From NCBI RefSeq assembly GCF_000721495.1, contig NZ_JOHY01000017.1:43841-107840 (forward strand): a stretch of DNA of 64,000 bases. Reading direction: 5' to 3'. This stretch comes from Streptomyces sp. NRRL F-5123. Lineage in GTDB: Bacteria; Actinomycetota; Actinomycetes; Streptomycetales; Streptomycetaceae. Each line of letters starts with the position of its first letter. Position 1 is the stretch's first letter. This document shows positions 49,102 to 57,718 of the stretch, one piece after another. The notes beneath the pieces were generated by a model that did not search any database, was not told where the DNA came from, and worked only from the letters and a program-made list of their open reading frames with translations. Both the position numbers and the translations under genes were made by a program.

Positions 49102-50129
49102 CTGCGGCTCCGGGATTTCCGGGGCGCGTCCTCTTCGTCCTCTTCGTCGTCTTCCTCGCCGTCCTCGTACTCCTCGTCCTCTTCGAGCTCGGGCTCGGGC
49201 TCGTCCTCCGCGTACTCGTCCTCGTCCTCGTAGTCGTCGCCCTCGTTGTCGCCCTCGCCGTCCTCCGCGTACTCGTCCTCCGGACCCTCGTCGTCCTCCA
49301 GGCCCTCCTCGTGGGAGCGCACGACCTCGCCGTCGCGGACCTCGCCCCGCCAGCCCTCCAGTTCCTCGTCCGCGTGGAGGGTGATGTGCCGGCCGACATG
49401 CTTGAGGTCGAGGCGGAGCCGCCTGCCCTGGGCACGCCAGAGGTTGGCGGTCTTCTCGAAGAAGCCGGCGGGGGTGTACTCCACCACGACCAGGATCCGG
49501 GTGAGCTGGGGGCCGAGTTCGTGGAAGCTCACGCAGCCCGTCGTACTGCCCTTTTCGCCCTCCGAGGTCCACACGATCCGCTCGTCGGGGATCTGCTCCT
49601 GGATGGTCGCCTTCCAGCTGCGGCTGGACGGGCCCACCTTGAGATTCCAGGTGGTCTCGGTGTCGTCCTCCTGCGAGACCCCGCGCACCCCCTTGGTGAA
49701 GTCGCTGAAGTCCTCGAACTGCGTCCACTGGTCGTAGGCGGTACGCAGCGGCACCCCGACGTCGAGGGACTCCACGATGTTGACGGCCTTGAGGTTGCCG
49801 CCCTTGCCCGCGCCGCCCCCGCCGCCTCCGACTGCGCTCTTCACCTTGCCGACCACCGAGTCCTTGGCGTCCTTGGCCTTCTGACTCACCGTCGCCTTGA
49901 GCGGTGAGTCGCCGTGCATGACGCGGCTGCCGATGCCCAGCAGGCCGCCTCCGCCGTCGTCCTTGCCCTCGGCGACGTCGGACAGCCGGTCGGTGAGGTC
50001 GGACACCTTGCCGCTGGCCTTGTCGACCCAGCCCTGTGTCAGGTCGTTCAGGAAGTGGCCGAACTGCTCGCGGAAGTCGTCGAGTCCCGTGGGACCGTCC
50101 GGCTTCTCTTCTTCTTTCTGCTTGGCCAT
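49098..50129 (-). CDS. gvpZ: Gvp-cluster SRPBCC protein with acidic tail (GvpZ position)
   Basis: The 343-residue protein has an N-terminal helical region (MAKQKEEEKPDG, FGHFLNDLTQGWVDKASGKV), an SRPBCC/polyketide-cyclase-like domain (about 115-260: VNIVESLDVGVPLRTAYDQW, TQFEDFSDFTKGVRGVSQED, ILVVVEYTPAGFFEK) and a tail of about 65 residues that is mostly Asp/Glu, ending in a basic RKSRSRR. The position matches gvpZ of the S. coelicolor cluster. Its role in vesicle assembly is not known. The stop overlaps the gvpJ start. Confidence 0.82.
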   Translation of the reverse strand: MAKQKEEEKPDGPTGLDDFREQFGHFLNDLTQGWVDKASGKVSDLTDRLSDVAEGKDDGGGGLLGIGSRVMHGDSPLKATVSQKAKDAKDSVVGKVKSAVGGGGGGAGKGGNLKAVNIVESLDVGVPLRTAYDQWTQFEDFSDFTKGVRGVSQEDDTETTWNLKVGPSSRSWKATIQEQIPDERIVWTSEGEKGSTTGCVSFHELGPQLTRILVVVEYTPAGFFEKTANLWRAQGRRLRLDLKHVGRHITLHADEELEGWRGEVRDGEVVRSHEEGLEDDEGPEDEYAEDGEGDNEGDDYEDEDEYAEDEPEPELEEDEEYEDGEEDDEEDEEDAPRKSRSRR

Positions 50130-50135
50130 GCCCGC

Positions 50136-50714
50136 CTACCTCCCGCTGCGGTGTGTCGTGGACCGAGACGACCTGCCCGACGCGGTCTTCTTGGCGGGCC
50201 TGGCCTTCTTCCCCGCCGGCGCCGCCTTCTTCGCCGGGGCGGCCTTCTTCGCCGCGGTCTTCTTGGCCGCGGCCTTCTTCGCGGGCGCCTTCCTCCGCTT
50301 CTCGTCGGATCCGCGCTCGCGCCCGGACGGCTCCTCGTCCGTCTCCTCCTCCGCCTCCTCGTCCGTCTCCTCGTCGTCCGCCTCCTCGTCCGTCTCCTCC
50401 TCCGCGATGTCCTCGCGTACCCGCTCCCGGAGCGTGTCGGCGAAGACGGAGAAGCGGCGGTCCGCGGTCGTGGCAGCGGCCGCCCGGGCGGCGTCGAGAA
50501 GCTCACCCCCGATCTGCCCGCGCAAGCCCGCCAGTTGGGGGCTCTCCCGCAGATGGCGCAGGCCCTCGGCGGCCAGCGCCGTGGGAGAGAGACCGAAACG
50601 CCGGCCGGCGAGGAAGGTCCCGATGGCAAAGGCCATCCGTGCCTTCCGTGTGCGCCCGAGGACGTATCCGCCCGCCACTGCCGCGGCGACCGCGGTCCTG
50701 CATGTGCTGTTCAT
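50136..50714 (-). CDS. gvpY: Gvp-cluster protein with acidic then basic low-complexity tail (GvpY position)
   Basis: The 192-residue protein has an N-terminal half with AVAAAVAGGYVLGRTRKARM and LRHLRESPQLAGLRGQIGGE. After it comes an acidic block (about 100-130, EEETDEEADDEETDEEAEEE) and a lysine/alanine block (about 140-185, AKKAAAKKTAAKKAAPAKKA) like the tail of histone H1-type proteins. The position matches gvpY. ATG 50714 overlaps the gvpG stop by 1 base (TGATG); TTG 50720 is an alternative. Function is unknown. Confidence 0.75.
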   Translation of the reverse strand: MNSTCRTAVAAAVAGGYVLGRTRKARMAFAIGTFLAGRRFGLSPTALAAEGLRHLRESPQLAGLRGQIGGELLDAARAAAATTADRRFSVFADTLRERVREDIAEEETDEEADDEETDEEAEEETDEEPSGRERGSDEKRRKAPAKKAAAKKTAAKKAAPAKKAAPAGKKARPAKKTASGRSSRSTTHRSGR

Positions 50715-50983
50715 CAGCAAGTGCCCTTCGAGAGGTGAACCGCCTTCAGCCGTACGGGAGCCGGCCGGTCGAGCAGGTCGAGCAGCCGCTCCTCCGCGGC
50801 CTCGAACTCCTCGTCGTCGATCTCGCCGTCGTCGTAGGCACGGTGGAGGGCGACCAGCCGGTCCCGAAGGACCGCCGGGTCGTACATCTCGGCGACCGCC
50901 GCGTCCTGCAGCACGGTGGTGATCCAGCTGACGCCCTGCACCGGAGCGAGCGGCAGGAACAGCAGCGCCTTGAAGATGCCCAT
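50714..50983 (-). CDS. gvpG: Gas vesicle protein GvpG
   Basis: The 89-residue protein begins MGIFKALLFLPLAPVQGVSW and has AEMYDPAVLRDRLVALHRAY followed by DDGEIDDEEFEAAEERLLDL, the standard GvpG pattern of a hydrophobic segment plus acidic helix. GvpG works with GvpF/L in assembly. It starts 1 bp after the gvpF stop. Confidence 0.92.
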   Translation of the reverse strand: MGIFKALLFLPLAPVQGVSWITTVLQDAAVAEMYDPAVLRDRLVALHRAYDDGEIDDEEFEAAEERLLDLLDRPAPVRLKAVHLSKGTC

Positions 50984-50984
50984 G

Positions 50985-51713
50985 TCAGATCCCCGCGGGG
51001 GCGGGGAGCCCGGAGAAGCTGTAGCAGGGCAGGGGGCCGGTGAGCCGCAGGTCCGCGCGGCCCGCGAGGCGTTCGGCGACACCGTCGAAGGCGGCCCGGC
51101 ACTCCGGCACGCGGTCGGCGGCGACGAGGAAGGAGAGGTTGAGGACGCAGCCCGGCACGTCCGGTCCCGGCTGCGTCTCGTCGGCCAGCGCGGTGAGGGG
51201 CGCCGCCGCCGCCTGCGCAGCCTCCACGGCCCGGCGCCGCAGCCCGGCCACGACGGCCTCACCGAGCCTGATGCTCACGTCGTACGAAGGGCGCCGCCGG
51301 CTCTCCTCCCGGAGCTGCCGCAGCCGCGGGTCGTCGCGTACGAGGTCGGCGAGGCCGTGCTCCGCGGGCGAGACCTTGAGGTTCAGCTCGCACCGCCCCG
51401 CCACCCGGTCCAGGGCCGCCGCCCAGCCGCCCGCGTCCCCCCGCAACCAGCCGGTCACGGCGTCCTCGTCGGCCACCACGGCGCCGAAGCGCATCGGCAG
51501 CAGCGGCCCGCCGGCGCCCACCGCGAGCAGCACGCCCTGGTGGGCCCGGAGGTCCCTGCGGCGGGCACGCAGCCCCTCGGGCGCCGTGCCGACCACGGCG
51601 GCGAGGTCTCCGTCGACCAGCGTGCGCACCCGGCCCGGCGGGTTGCCGACCCCGCGGGTGCCGTGCGGGACGCGCACCCCCTTGCGGGTCACTCCGTAGA
51701 GGTACACACTCAC
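50985..51713 (-). CDS. gvpF: Gas vesicle protein GvpF/GvpL family
   Basis: The 242-residue protein starts MSVYLYGVTRKGVRVPHGTR and has HQGVLLAVGAGGPLLPMRFG, CELNLKVSPAEHGLADLVRD and VLNLSFLVAADRVPECRAAF with YSFSG near the end, all typical of GvpF/L. GvpF contacts GvpA and limits its aggregation. GTG 51713 lies 6 bp after the gvpA stop. Confidence 0.92.
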   Translation of the reverse strand: MSVYLYGVTRKGVRVPHGTRGVGNPPGRVRTLVDGDLAAVVGTAPEGLRARRRDLRAHQGVLLAVGAGGPLLPMRFGAVVADEDAVTGWLRGDAGGWAAALDRVAGRCELNLKVSPAEHGLADLVRDDPRLRQLREESRRRPSYDVSIRLGEAVVAGLRRRAVEAAQAAAAPLTALADETQPGPDVPGCVLNLSFLVAADRVPECRAAFDGVAERLAGRADLRLTGPLPCYSFSGLPAPAGI

Positions 51714-51719
51714 GTTCCG

Positions 51720-52205
51720 TCAGCCTTCCTCGTCTCGGCGCCGGGACTTGGAGCGGGTGCCCGAACCGCTGCCGGACGCCGCGCGGTGCCGGGGCCGCTT
51801 CCCGTCCTTCTTCTCCCGGTCGTCCTCGTCGTCGCCGTCGTGGTCGTCGCCGTCGTGCTCGTCGCCGAGGCCGAGCGCTTCCTTGACCCTGCCGCCGACC
51901 GAGTGCGCCGCCTTCTTCGCGCCCGCCCGGCCGACCGAAGCGGACGCGCCGCCGAACAGCTCCGGCACCGTACGGCTGGTGGAGTCGTGGTCCAGGTCGA
52001 GCCGGTTGCAGATCTCGGCGAAGCGCAGGTAGGTGTCCACGCTGGCCACCACGATGCGGGCGTCGACCTTCAGGATCTCGATCCCGACCAGCGACACCCG
52101 CAGGAAGACGTCGATGACCATGCCCCTGTCGAGGATCAGGTCGAGCACGTCGTAGAGGGTGCCCGCACGGGGGGCGCAGACGACTTCTTCGTTTATGACG
52201 GTCAC
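51720..52205 (-). CDS. gvpA: Gas vesicle structural protein GvpA-like, with long charged tail
   Basis: The 161-residue protein has the GvpA core: GTLYDVLDLILDRGMVIDVF, then LRVSLVGIEILKVDARIVVA and SVDTYLRFAEICNRLDLDHD (about residues 15-75). After it a tail of about 85 residues carries a DEHDGDDHDGDDEDD acidic block and a basic block rich in Lys/Arg/Ser. Core-only GvpA in cyanobacteria and haloarchaea is about 70 residues. GTG 52205 follows within 71 bp of the gvpO stop. The core forms the ribbed shell of the vesicle in organisms that make one; streptomycetes are not known to float. Confidence 0.9.
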   Translation of the reverse strand: MTVINEEVVCAPRAGTLYDVLDLILDRGMVIDVFLRVSLVGIEILKVDARIVVASVDTYLRFAEICNRLDLDHDSTSRTVPELFGGASASVGRAGAKKAAHSVGGRVKEALGLGDEHDGDDHDGDDEDDREKKDGKRPRHRAASGSGSGTRSKSRRRDEEG

Positions 52206-52275
52206 GGCTGCACGCTCTTCCTTCGGTCGGGGTCACGCGGGGTGGGTCGGGGACGGTCGGGGGGACGTGGCAAGG

Positions 52276-52599
52276 TCACTGGTCGGCGGCGCCCCGCCGG
52301 TACCTGCGGACCCGGCGGTAGCCGCGGAGTGCGCCGTCGGCTCCGAGGTCCACCTCGTACGTCGCCAGCAGGCTGGTGGTGTCGGGGATGCGGGGGACCT
52401 CCACGACGTCGACGCACACGCGCCAGCCGTCGTCGTCGCCGCGCGTGACGCCGGAGCAGCCGTCGGGCCGGTGGTCGATCAGCTTGCTGAGACTGCGGGC
52501 GGCACGCAGGGCGGCGTCTTCGGCGTCTTTGACGGGCGCGGTACGCGTACCGGTACGCCGGGCTGCGGTCCTGGACGGCCGGGAGCGTTCTTCTGCCAT
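52276..52599 (-). CDS. gvpO: Gas vesicle protein GvpO
   Basis: The 107-residue protein has a basic N-terminus and the GvpO domain: ALRAARSLSKLIDHRPDGCS, GVTRGDDDGWRVCVDVVEVP and RIPDTTSLLATYEVDLGADG with a late YRRVRRYRRG. It is the first gene of the cluster and the likely start of the operon. No clear stress-sigma promoter was recognised in the short gap before it. Confidence 0.92.
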   Translation of the reverse strand: MAEERSRPSRTAARRTGTRTAPVKDAEDAALRAARSLSKLIDHRPDGCSGVTRGDDDGWRVCVDVVEVPRIPDTTSLLATYEVDLGADGALRGYRRVRRYRRGAADQ

Positions 52600-52681
52600 G
52601 GCCCCAGCCTCGGGTGGAGCGGCGGGATCCGCACCCGCGCTTGGCCCACCCGGGGGTGCCCGTCGCGGGTGGGTGCTCCGC

Positions 52682-53971
52682 TCAGGGCATCCGCACGGCC
52701 AGCAGCGCGACGTCGTCGTCCGCGCCGGTGCCCATGCCGTGCAGCAGTTGCTCGACAAGGGCCTCCACCGGCTCGCCGGCGCGGGAGGACACCTCGCGGC
52801 GCAACCGGGTCATGCCGCGGTCGAGCACCTCGCCGCGGCGCTCGACGAGGCCGTCGGTGTAGAGCAGCAGGGTGGAGCCGGCGGGCAGCGGGGTCCGGTG
52901 CTCGGTGCGGTCGATCTCGACGCTGACACCGAGCGGCAGGCCGCCGGACGCGTCCAGGTAGCGGCTGTCGCCGTCGGCGGTCACCAGCAGCGGCGGCGGG
53001 TGGCCCGCCCGCGACCACTCGACCGCCCACTGCCCGCCCGGCTCCTCCGTGAGCAGGGCGTACACGCAGGTGGCGGTGGTGCCCGGATGCAGGGTGTGGC
53101 TCGCGCGGTCGAGCCGGGACAGGATCCGGCCCGCCGGTTCCTGCCGGTCGCAGGCCACGCCGCGCAGCATGTTGCGCAGCTGGCTCATCATGACCGCGGC
53201 CTGGAGGTCGTGTCCGGTGACGTCGCCGATGATCAGCGCGATGTCGCCCTGCGGCAGGACGAAGCAGTCGTACCAGTCGCCGCCGACCTCGGCGGTCGTC
53301 TGCGAGGGCTGGTAGCCCGCCGCGATCCCCAGCGGGGCGATGGCGGGCAGCGGCGGCAGCAGCGAGCGCTGGAGCCGTTCGGCGATGCGCTGGGTCTCGC
53401 GGTGCAGCCGGGAGTTGTCCAGGCTCAGCCCGATGCGGTGGGCGAGGTCCTGCAGCAGCGACAGGTGCTCGGGCCCGAACGGCTCCCGCCCGCGGCCCCG
53501 CCCGAGCATCAGCGCCCCCAGCACCTCCCTGCGCACCAGCAGCGGCGCGACCAGCAGCGTCTCCGTGTCGAAGCGGTCGTACGGGGCCGGTTCGCGCTCG
53601 TGCGCGCCGCCGGGCTGCTCGGGGGACGGGAATTCCGCGCGCGGCACCAGCAGCGGCCCCTCGCCCCGCAGCGCCCGGGCGAGCGGGCCCCGGCCCGCGG
53701 GCGCGGCGACGGGCAGCGCGAACGAGGCGTCGCCCACCCCGGCGTCGGCGAGCCGGTCCGGGTCCCGGTGCACCACTGCTACCTCGCGGACCGTTTCGCC
53801 GGCGACCGCGTGCACGGCGCACCAGTCCCCCAGCTGCGGCACCAGCGTGCGGGCCACCCGGCGCATCCCGGCGTCCGCGTCCAGCGTGCTGGCGAGTGCC
53901 GTGGTGGCCGCGGACAGCAGCGCCAGCCGGTCGAGTGCCTCCTGGAGGGCCCGGTCCGTGTCCTCGTCCAT
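52682..53971 (-). CDS. GAF domain plus SpoIIE-type PP2C phosphatase
   Basis: The 429-residue protein has a GAF-like sensor (about residues 25-185: ETLLVAPLLVRREVLGALML) and a SpoIIE/PP2C phosphatase domain (about 195-425) with metal-binding Asp in EVGGDWYDCFVLPQGDIALI, GDVTGHDLQAA and the terminal ADDDVALLAVRM. Such proteins dephosphorylate anti-sigma-factor antagonists in stress control. No kinase or antagonist gene is adjacent. ATG 53971 is used; GTG 53980 is possible. It is upstream-facing toward the gvp cluster, 82 bp from gvpO, and could be co-regulated with it. Confidence 0.87.
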   Translation of the reverse strand: MDEDTDRALQEALDRLALLSAATTALASTLDADAGMRRVARTLVPQLGDWCAVHAVAGETVREVAVVHRDPDRLADAGVGDASFALPVAAPAGRGPLARALRGEGPLLVPRAEFPSPEQPGGAHEREPAPYDRFDTETLLVAPLLVRREVLGALMLGRGRGREPFGPEHLSLLQDLAHRIGLSLDNSRLHRETQRIAERLQRSLLPPLPAIAPLGIAAGYQPSQTTAEVGGDWYDCFVLPQGDIALIIGDVTGHDLQAAVMMSQLRNMLRGVACDRQEPAGRILSRLDRASHTLHPGTTATCVYALLTEEPGGQWAVEWSRAGHPPPLLVTADGDSRYLDASGGLPLGVSVEIDRTEHRTPLPAGSTLLLYTDGLVERRGEVLDRGMTRLRREVSSRAGEPVEALVEQLLHGMGTGADDDVALLAVRMP

Positions 53972-54065
53972 GTCCAGCACCTGCTCCCGTGCCGTCCCGG
54001 CACCTTCCGGCGCCGGCTCTACGCCTACCCCCGGGCAGGCCGGCCCAAGCGCCGCCGACCGGGGG

Positions 54066-55001
54066 TCAGCGCGCGGCGGGCGCCGCGGCGCGCAGCCGTA
54101 CGTGCAGTTCGCCGTCCCGGATCCGGGTGTCGAAAGCGGGCTGGGGGGCGGTGGCCGGGCCTGCGGCGTTCCAGCCGTCGGCGAGCCGGAAGGCGCTGCC
54201 GTGCCAGGGGCAGCGCAGGCAGCCGTCCTCGACGCGCCCCTCCGACAGCGGGCCGCCGTCGTGGCTGCACAGGTCGGCGAGGGCGGTGCAGGAGCCGTCG
54301 GCGTCGCGCACCACGGCGAGAGCCACGTCGCCCACCGTGCGGCGGACGGGGCGCCCGTGCGGCAGGGCGTCGACCGGGCCGACGGTGTGCCATCCGGGCG
54401 GCACCCGGCGGGCCGCGGCCTCGGCGTGGTTGGCGCCGGACGCCTGGCGGTAGGCCATGTGGCCGCCCGCGGCCGCGGCGGCACCCACCGAGCACAGTCC
54501 GGCGAGCGCGTAGGCCCTTCCGCGCAGCCGGTGGCCGGACAGCCGCGCCGCGAGCGACGCCGCGTACCAGCCCACGGCCGCGCAGTTCAGCGTGGCGTGC
54601 AGCAGCCCGACCCGGGCCTGCTCCGGTTCCAGTTCGGCCCAGTCGACGAGTCCGGCGACCGCGGCGGGTGCCGCGCCGCACAGTCCGGCGGCGACGAGCA
54701 GTCCCGCGGTACGGCGGCCGCCCGGCGTCCAGTCCAGCAGCGCCGCGGACGTCCACGCGCCCACCGGCAGCTCCACCATGACAGGGTGCAGCGGATGCCC
54801 CAGCCAGCGGCCGTGCAGCGCGTCCCGGTAGCCGCCGAGCGGGACGGCCCGCACCGCGCGCCGCAGCAGCTCGGCGGGGGCGTCCAGGGCCTCGGCCCGC
54901 TCGACGCGGTCCATCAGTGCGAGGACCCGCCCGGGGCCCTCCGGGTCCGGCAGCGCGCGGCGGAGCAGCTCCGTCACCGCTGTGGCCTTGCCACGCTTCA
55001 T
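54066..55001 (-). CDS. Membrane protein with DUF2231 and C-terminal Rieske [2Fe-2S] domain
   Basis: The 311-residue protein has an N-terminal helical stretch, a DUF2231 membrane domain (about 60-195: HGRWLGHPLHPVMVELPVGA with the family HPxHP, four TM helices) and a Rieske domain (about 200-305) with CSHDGGPLSEG and CPWHGSAF supplying two Cys and two His ligands. It likely carries out electron transfer at the membrane. Fusions of this type are known in actinobacteria; the redox partner is unknown. Confidence 0.87.
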   Translation of the reverse strand: MKRGKATAVTELLRRALPDPEGPGRVLALMDRVERAEALDAPAELLRRAVRAVPLGGYRDALHGRWLGHPLHPVMVELPVGAWTSAALLDWTPGGRRTAGLLVAAGLCGAAPAAVAGLVDWAELEPEQARVGLLHATLNCAAVGWYAASLAARLSGHRLRGRAYALAGLCSVGAAAAAGGHMAYRQASGANHAEAAARRVPPGWHTVGPVDALPHGRPVRRTVGDVALAVVRDADGSCTALADLCSHDGGPLSEGRVEDGCLRCPWHGSAFRLADGWNAAGPATAPQPAFDTRIRDGELHVRLRAAAPAAR

Positions 55002-55195
55002 CTGCGGTCACCCCTTTCCGGCCTCCGGTCCGACCGTCCCACACGACCGCCGCGGCGGCCCGTCCACCGCAGCCACCCTCGTGGTGCGGCCGCCGAACGG
55101 ATGAACACCGGTGGGGCGACCCGCCCGCCGGAATCGCGAGGCCGTGGGCTTTGACGGCACGAGACGGGGCAGACGGCACCGCGGAGGTGTTCACA

Positions 55196-55363
55196 ATGGC
55201 TGCATTGCTTCTCGTCCTGCTGCTGGCCGTGGTCCTCTTCGGGCTCGGCTTCGCACTGAAGGTCCTGTGGTGGATAGCCGCGGTGGTCCTCGTCGTCTGG
55301 CTGCTCGGTTTCGTCTTCCGGGCCGCCGAGGGCGGGGGACGCCGCCGATGGTATCGATGGTGA
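55196..55363 (+). CDS. Very hydrophobic small protein (55 aa)
   Basis: The 55-residue protein is two adjacent hydrophobic helices (AALLLVLLLAVVLFGLGFAL and LWWIAAVVLVVWLLGFVF) followed by RAAEGGGRRRWYRW. It matches a common Streptomyces class of small hydrophobic, stress-linked proteins of unknown function. ATG 55196 follows GCGGAGG. It stands alone between the minus-strand Rieske gene and the oxidoreductase gene, and a strong hairpin starts 8 bases after its stop. Confidence 0.75.
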   Translation: MAALLLVLLLAVVLFGLGFALKVLWWIAAVVLVVWLLGFVFRAAEGGGRRRWYRW

Positions 55364-55371
55364 TCTCCGCC

Positions 55372-55419
55372 GGAAGGCCCCGCGCCCCCGTCACCGGACG
55401 GGGCGCCGCGGGGCCTTCC
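55372..55419. terminator. Hairpin between the small hydrophobic gene and the oxidoreductase gene
   Basis: GGAAGGCCCCGCG at 55372-55384 pairs with CGCGGGGCCTTCC at 55407-55419, with an additional inner CCCCGT/ACGGGG stem. It separates convergent genes. Confidence 0.8.
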
Positions 55420-55492
55420 CACGCCCGCGGGCGGTCCGCGGCCCCTACGCGCCCGGGACCCGTCGCACACCGGCGTCGCGCAGGAGTGCGGG

Positions 55493-57094
55493 TCATCCGG
55501 CCGCGAGGCCGCGCTGGGCGCGGCTGAGCAGGGCGCTCACCGGGGGGAGCGCCAGGGCCGCCCGGGCGGCGTTGGCACCGGGGGCGCCGTGGACCGCGCC
55601 GCCGGGGTGGGCCGAGGCGGAGGCCAGGAAGAGGCCGCGCACCGGGGTCTCCGGGCGGCCGAGTCCGGGCACCGGGCGGAAGAGCAGTTGCTGGTGGAGT
55701 GCGGTGGTGCCGCCGTTGATCGCGCCGCCCTGGAGGGCCGCGTCCCTCGCCTGCAGCGTGGGAGGGGCGAGGATCCGCCGGGCGCGGACGAGTGCGCGGA
55801 AGCCCGGCGCGCAGCGTTCGACGTGGCGCTCGATCCGGTCGGCCATCGCGTTGCGCTCGCGCTCGTCCCAGCCGCCGGTGATGCCGTCGGCGCCCGCGTC
55901 GCCCGCGACGGTCTGCGGTACGTGCGTGTACGCCCAGGCCGACTCGGTGCCGGCCGGGGAGCGGCTCGGGTCGGCGGTGGTCATCTGGCCGAAGAGCGCG
56001 AAGGGGCGGTCCGGTACGTGGCGGGTGGCCAGTTGCGCGGCGAAACGCGTCAGGTCGTCCACGCCGTCGGCGAGGTGCAGCGTGCCCGCGCGGGTGGCGG
56101 GCCGCGCCGTCCAGGGCACGGGGCCGTCGAGTGCCCAGTCCACCTTGAAGGTCGAGAAGTCCCACTGGAAGCGCAGCAGCCGGCGCAGCAGCCCGGCCGG
56201 CAGGTCCGCCGGGCGCAGCATGCTCCCGTACAGCAGCGGCGCCGGAACGGCGGCCAGCACCGCGCGGCGGGCGGGCACTTCCTCGCCGCTCGCCGTGCGC
56301 ACCGCCACCGCGCGCCCGGAGCGCACCACGACGTCGGCGACGCGCTCGCCGCAGCGCACCGTGCCGCCGTGCCGCTCCAGCCGTCCGGCCAGCGCGGTGG
56401 AGAGCGCGCCGGCGCCGCCGACGGGCACGGGGAAGCCGAATTCCTGGCCGAGCATCGACATCAGCCAGCCGAAGGCGCCGCCGCCCGCGCTCTCCGGTGC
56501 GAGGTCGGTGTGCAGGGCGTTGCCCGCGAGCAGCAGCCTGCCGCCCTCCCCCGCGAACTGCTCCTCGGCCAGCCGGCGGGCGGGCAGCAGCATCATCCGC
56601 GCGAAGTCCAGCCCGCCGGACGCCCGCAGCCGCGCCGCCAGCCGCGCTCCGGCGCGCAGCGGCGGGAAGGGGGTGAAGAGGGAGTCGAGCAGGCTGCCGC
56701 CGACGCGCTGCCACAGGGCGTACCACTCGTGCCAGGCCGCTCCGTCGCCCGCGGCGAAGGAGTCGACGCTCCCGGCCGTGACGTCCGGGTCGCGGTCGAG
56801 CACCGCGCAGCGGCCGTCGGGCAGCGGGTGGGCGAGGGCGCAGGGCGCGTGGCTCCAGCGCAGCCCCTCCTTCTCCAGCTCCAGGGCGTGCAGGACGGGC
56901 GAGGCGGCGGCCATCGGATAGAACGCGCTGAAGACGTCGGACACGAAGTCCGGGTCCACGCCCCGGTCGCTGCGGACGGCTCCGCCGGGCTCGTCCTGCT
57001 CCTCCAGGACCTCGACGCTCCAGCCCGCGTCGGCCAGCACGTTGGCGGCGACCAGGCCGTTGGGCCCGGCCCCGACGACGACGGCGTCAGCCAT
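55493..57094 (-). CDS. FAD-dependent oxidoreductase, phytoene-desaturase-like
   Basis: The roughly 533-residue protein has the dinucleotide-binding start AVVVGAGPNGLVAANVLADA followed by an Asp/Glu-terminated second strand, VPVGGAGALSTALAGRLERH and GGTVRCGERVADVVVR, and a C-terminal FAD signature with GLFLASASAHPGGAVHGAPG. The family includes carotenoid desaturases and amine oxidases; specificity is unclear here and no carotenoid genes are near. ATG 57094 (MADAVV) lies inside the 3' end of the SRPBCC gene (8-base overlap), so the two are coupled. Confidence 0.85.
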   Translation of the reverse strand: MADAVVVGAGPNGLVAANVLADAGWSVEVLEEQDEPGGAVRSDRGVDPDFVSDVFSAFYPMAAASPVLHALELEKEGLRWSHAPCALAHPLPDGRCAVLDRDPDVTAGSVDSFAAGDGAAWHEWYALWQRVGGSLLDSLFTPFPPLRAGARLAARLRASGGLDFARMMLLPARRLAEEQFAGEGGRLLLAGNALHTDLAPESAGGGAFGWLMSMLGQEFGFPVPVGGAGALSTALAGRLERHGGTVRCGERVADVVVRSGRAVAVRTASGEEVPARRAVLAAVPAPLLYGSMLRPADLPAGLLRRLLRFQWDFSTFKVDWALDGPVPWTARPATRAGTLHLADGVDDLTRFAAQLATRHVPDRPFALFGQMTTADPSRSPAGTESAWAYTHVPQTVAGDAGADGITGGWDERERNAMADRIERHVERCAPGFRALVRARRILAPPTLQARDAALQGGAINGGTTALHQQLLFRPVPGLGRPETPVRGLFLASASAHPGGAVHGAPGANAARAALALPPVSALLSRAQRGLAAG

Positions 57095-57542
57095 GGACCG
57101 CACCCCCCTCGGTCCTGTCCTCCACGACCTGCGCGAGCCGCGCCAGCATGCGGCGGTGCCGCCAGTGCAGGACGGCGTCCAGGGCCGCGTTGTGCGCTCC
57201 GCCGGCGAAGCCGGTCAGTGGGTGCTCGTCCACGATGACCAGGCTGTCGCGGCCCCACGGGCGCACCTCGATGTCGACACGCGCGGTGCCGAGCGCGCCG
57301 CTGTCGATCTCCAGCGCGAGCCGCGACGGGCGGTGCTGCTCGCGGACGACCGTGCTGCCGGTCAGCGACCAGGGCCCCAGCTTGACGTCGTAGTCCAGGC
57401 TCGCGCCCTCCTGCGGCCAGTCGCCGCTGCCGCGGTGGGACTCGGACGTCCCGGCGACCCATTCGGCGTAGGCGTCCCGGTCGGCGAGCACCTCCCACAC
57501 GTCCTCGCGGGGGCGTCTGACGAGCTGGTGGCGTACGGCCAT
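57087..57542 (-). CDS. SRPBCC-family protein (polyketide cyclase/START-like)
   Basis: The 151-residue protein starts MAVRHQLVRRPREDVWEVLA and has YAEWVAGTSESHRG, LDYDVKLGPWSLTGSTVVRE and IEVRPWGRDSLVIVDEHPLT, typical of the helix-grip fold that binds hydrophobic ligands. Its overlap with the FAD-dependent oxidoreductase gene suggests it binds that enzyme's substrate or product. ATG 57542 is chosen because the longer frame upstream is Arg-rich and unlike a protein. Confidence 0.82.
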   Translation of the reverse strand: MAVRHQLVRRPREDVWEVLADRDAYAEWVAGTSESHRGSGDWPQEGASLDYDVKLGPWSLTGSTVVREQHRPSRLALEIDSGALGTARVDIEVRPWGRDSLVIVDEHPLTGFAGGAHNAALDAVLHWRHRRMLARLAQVVEDRTEGGAVHG

Positions 57543-57718
57543 GTCCGGCCTCCTGGGCTGCGGGATCTCACAAGGAGCGCATTTCCTCCGCTGTCGCCGC
57601 AAAACACCCAGGTGTCCCGTTTCGCGGCGGGCGTTGAGGGCACCCGCACCTGGGGCCGCCCGCGTCCGGCGACGGGCCGGGCACGGCCGGAGAGCGAGCA
57701 CGTCCGAAGGGAAGGTGC

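Noticed and set aside
52600..52681. Stress-sigma (SigB-type GTTT...GGGTA) promoter before gvpO
   Set aside because: No convincing -35/-10 pair of that type is visible in the short gap.
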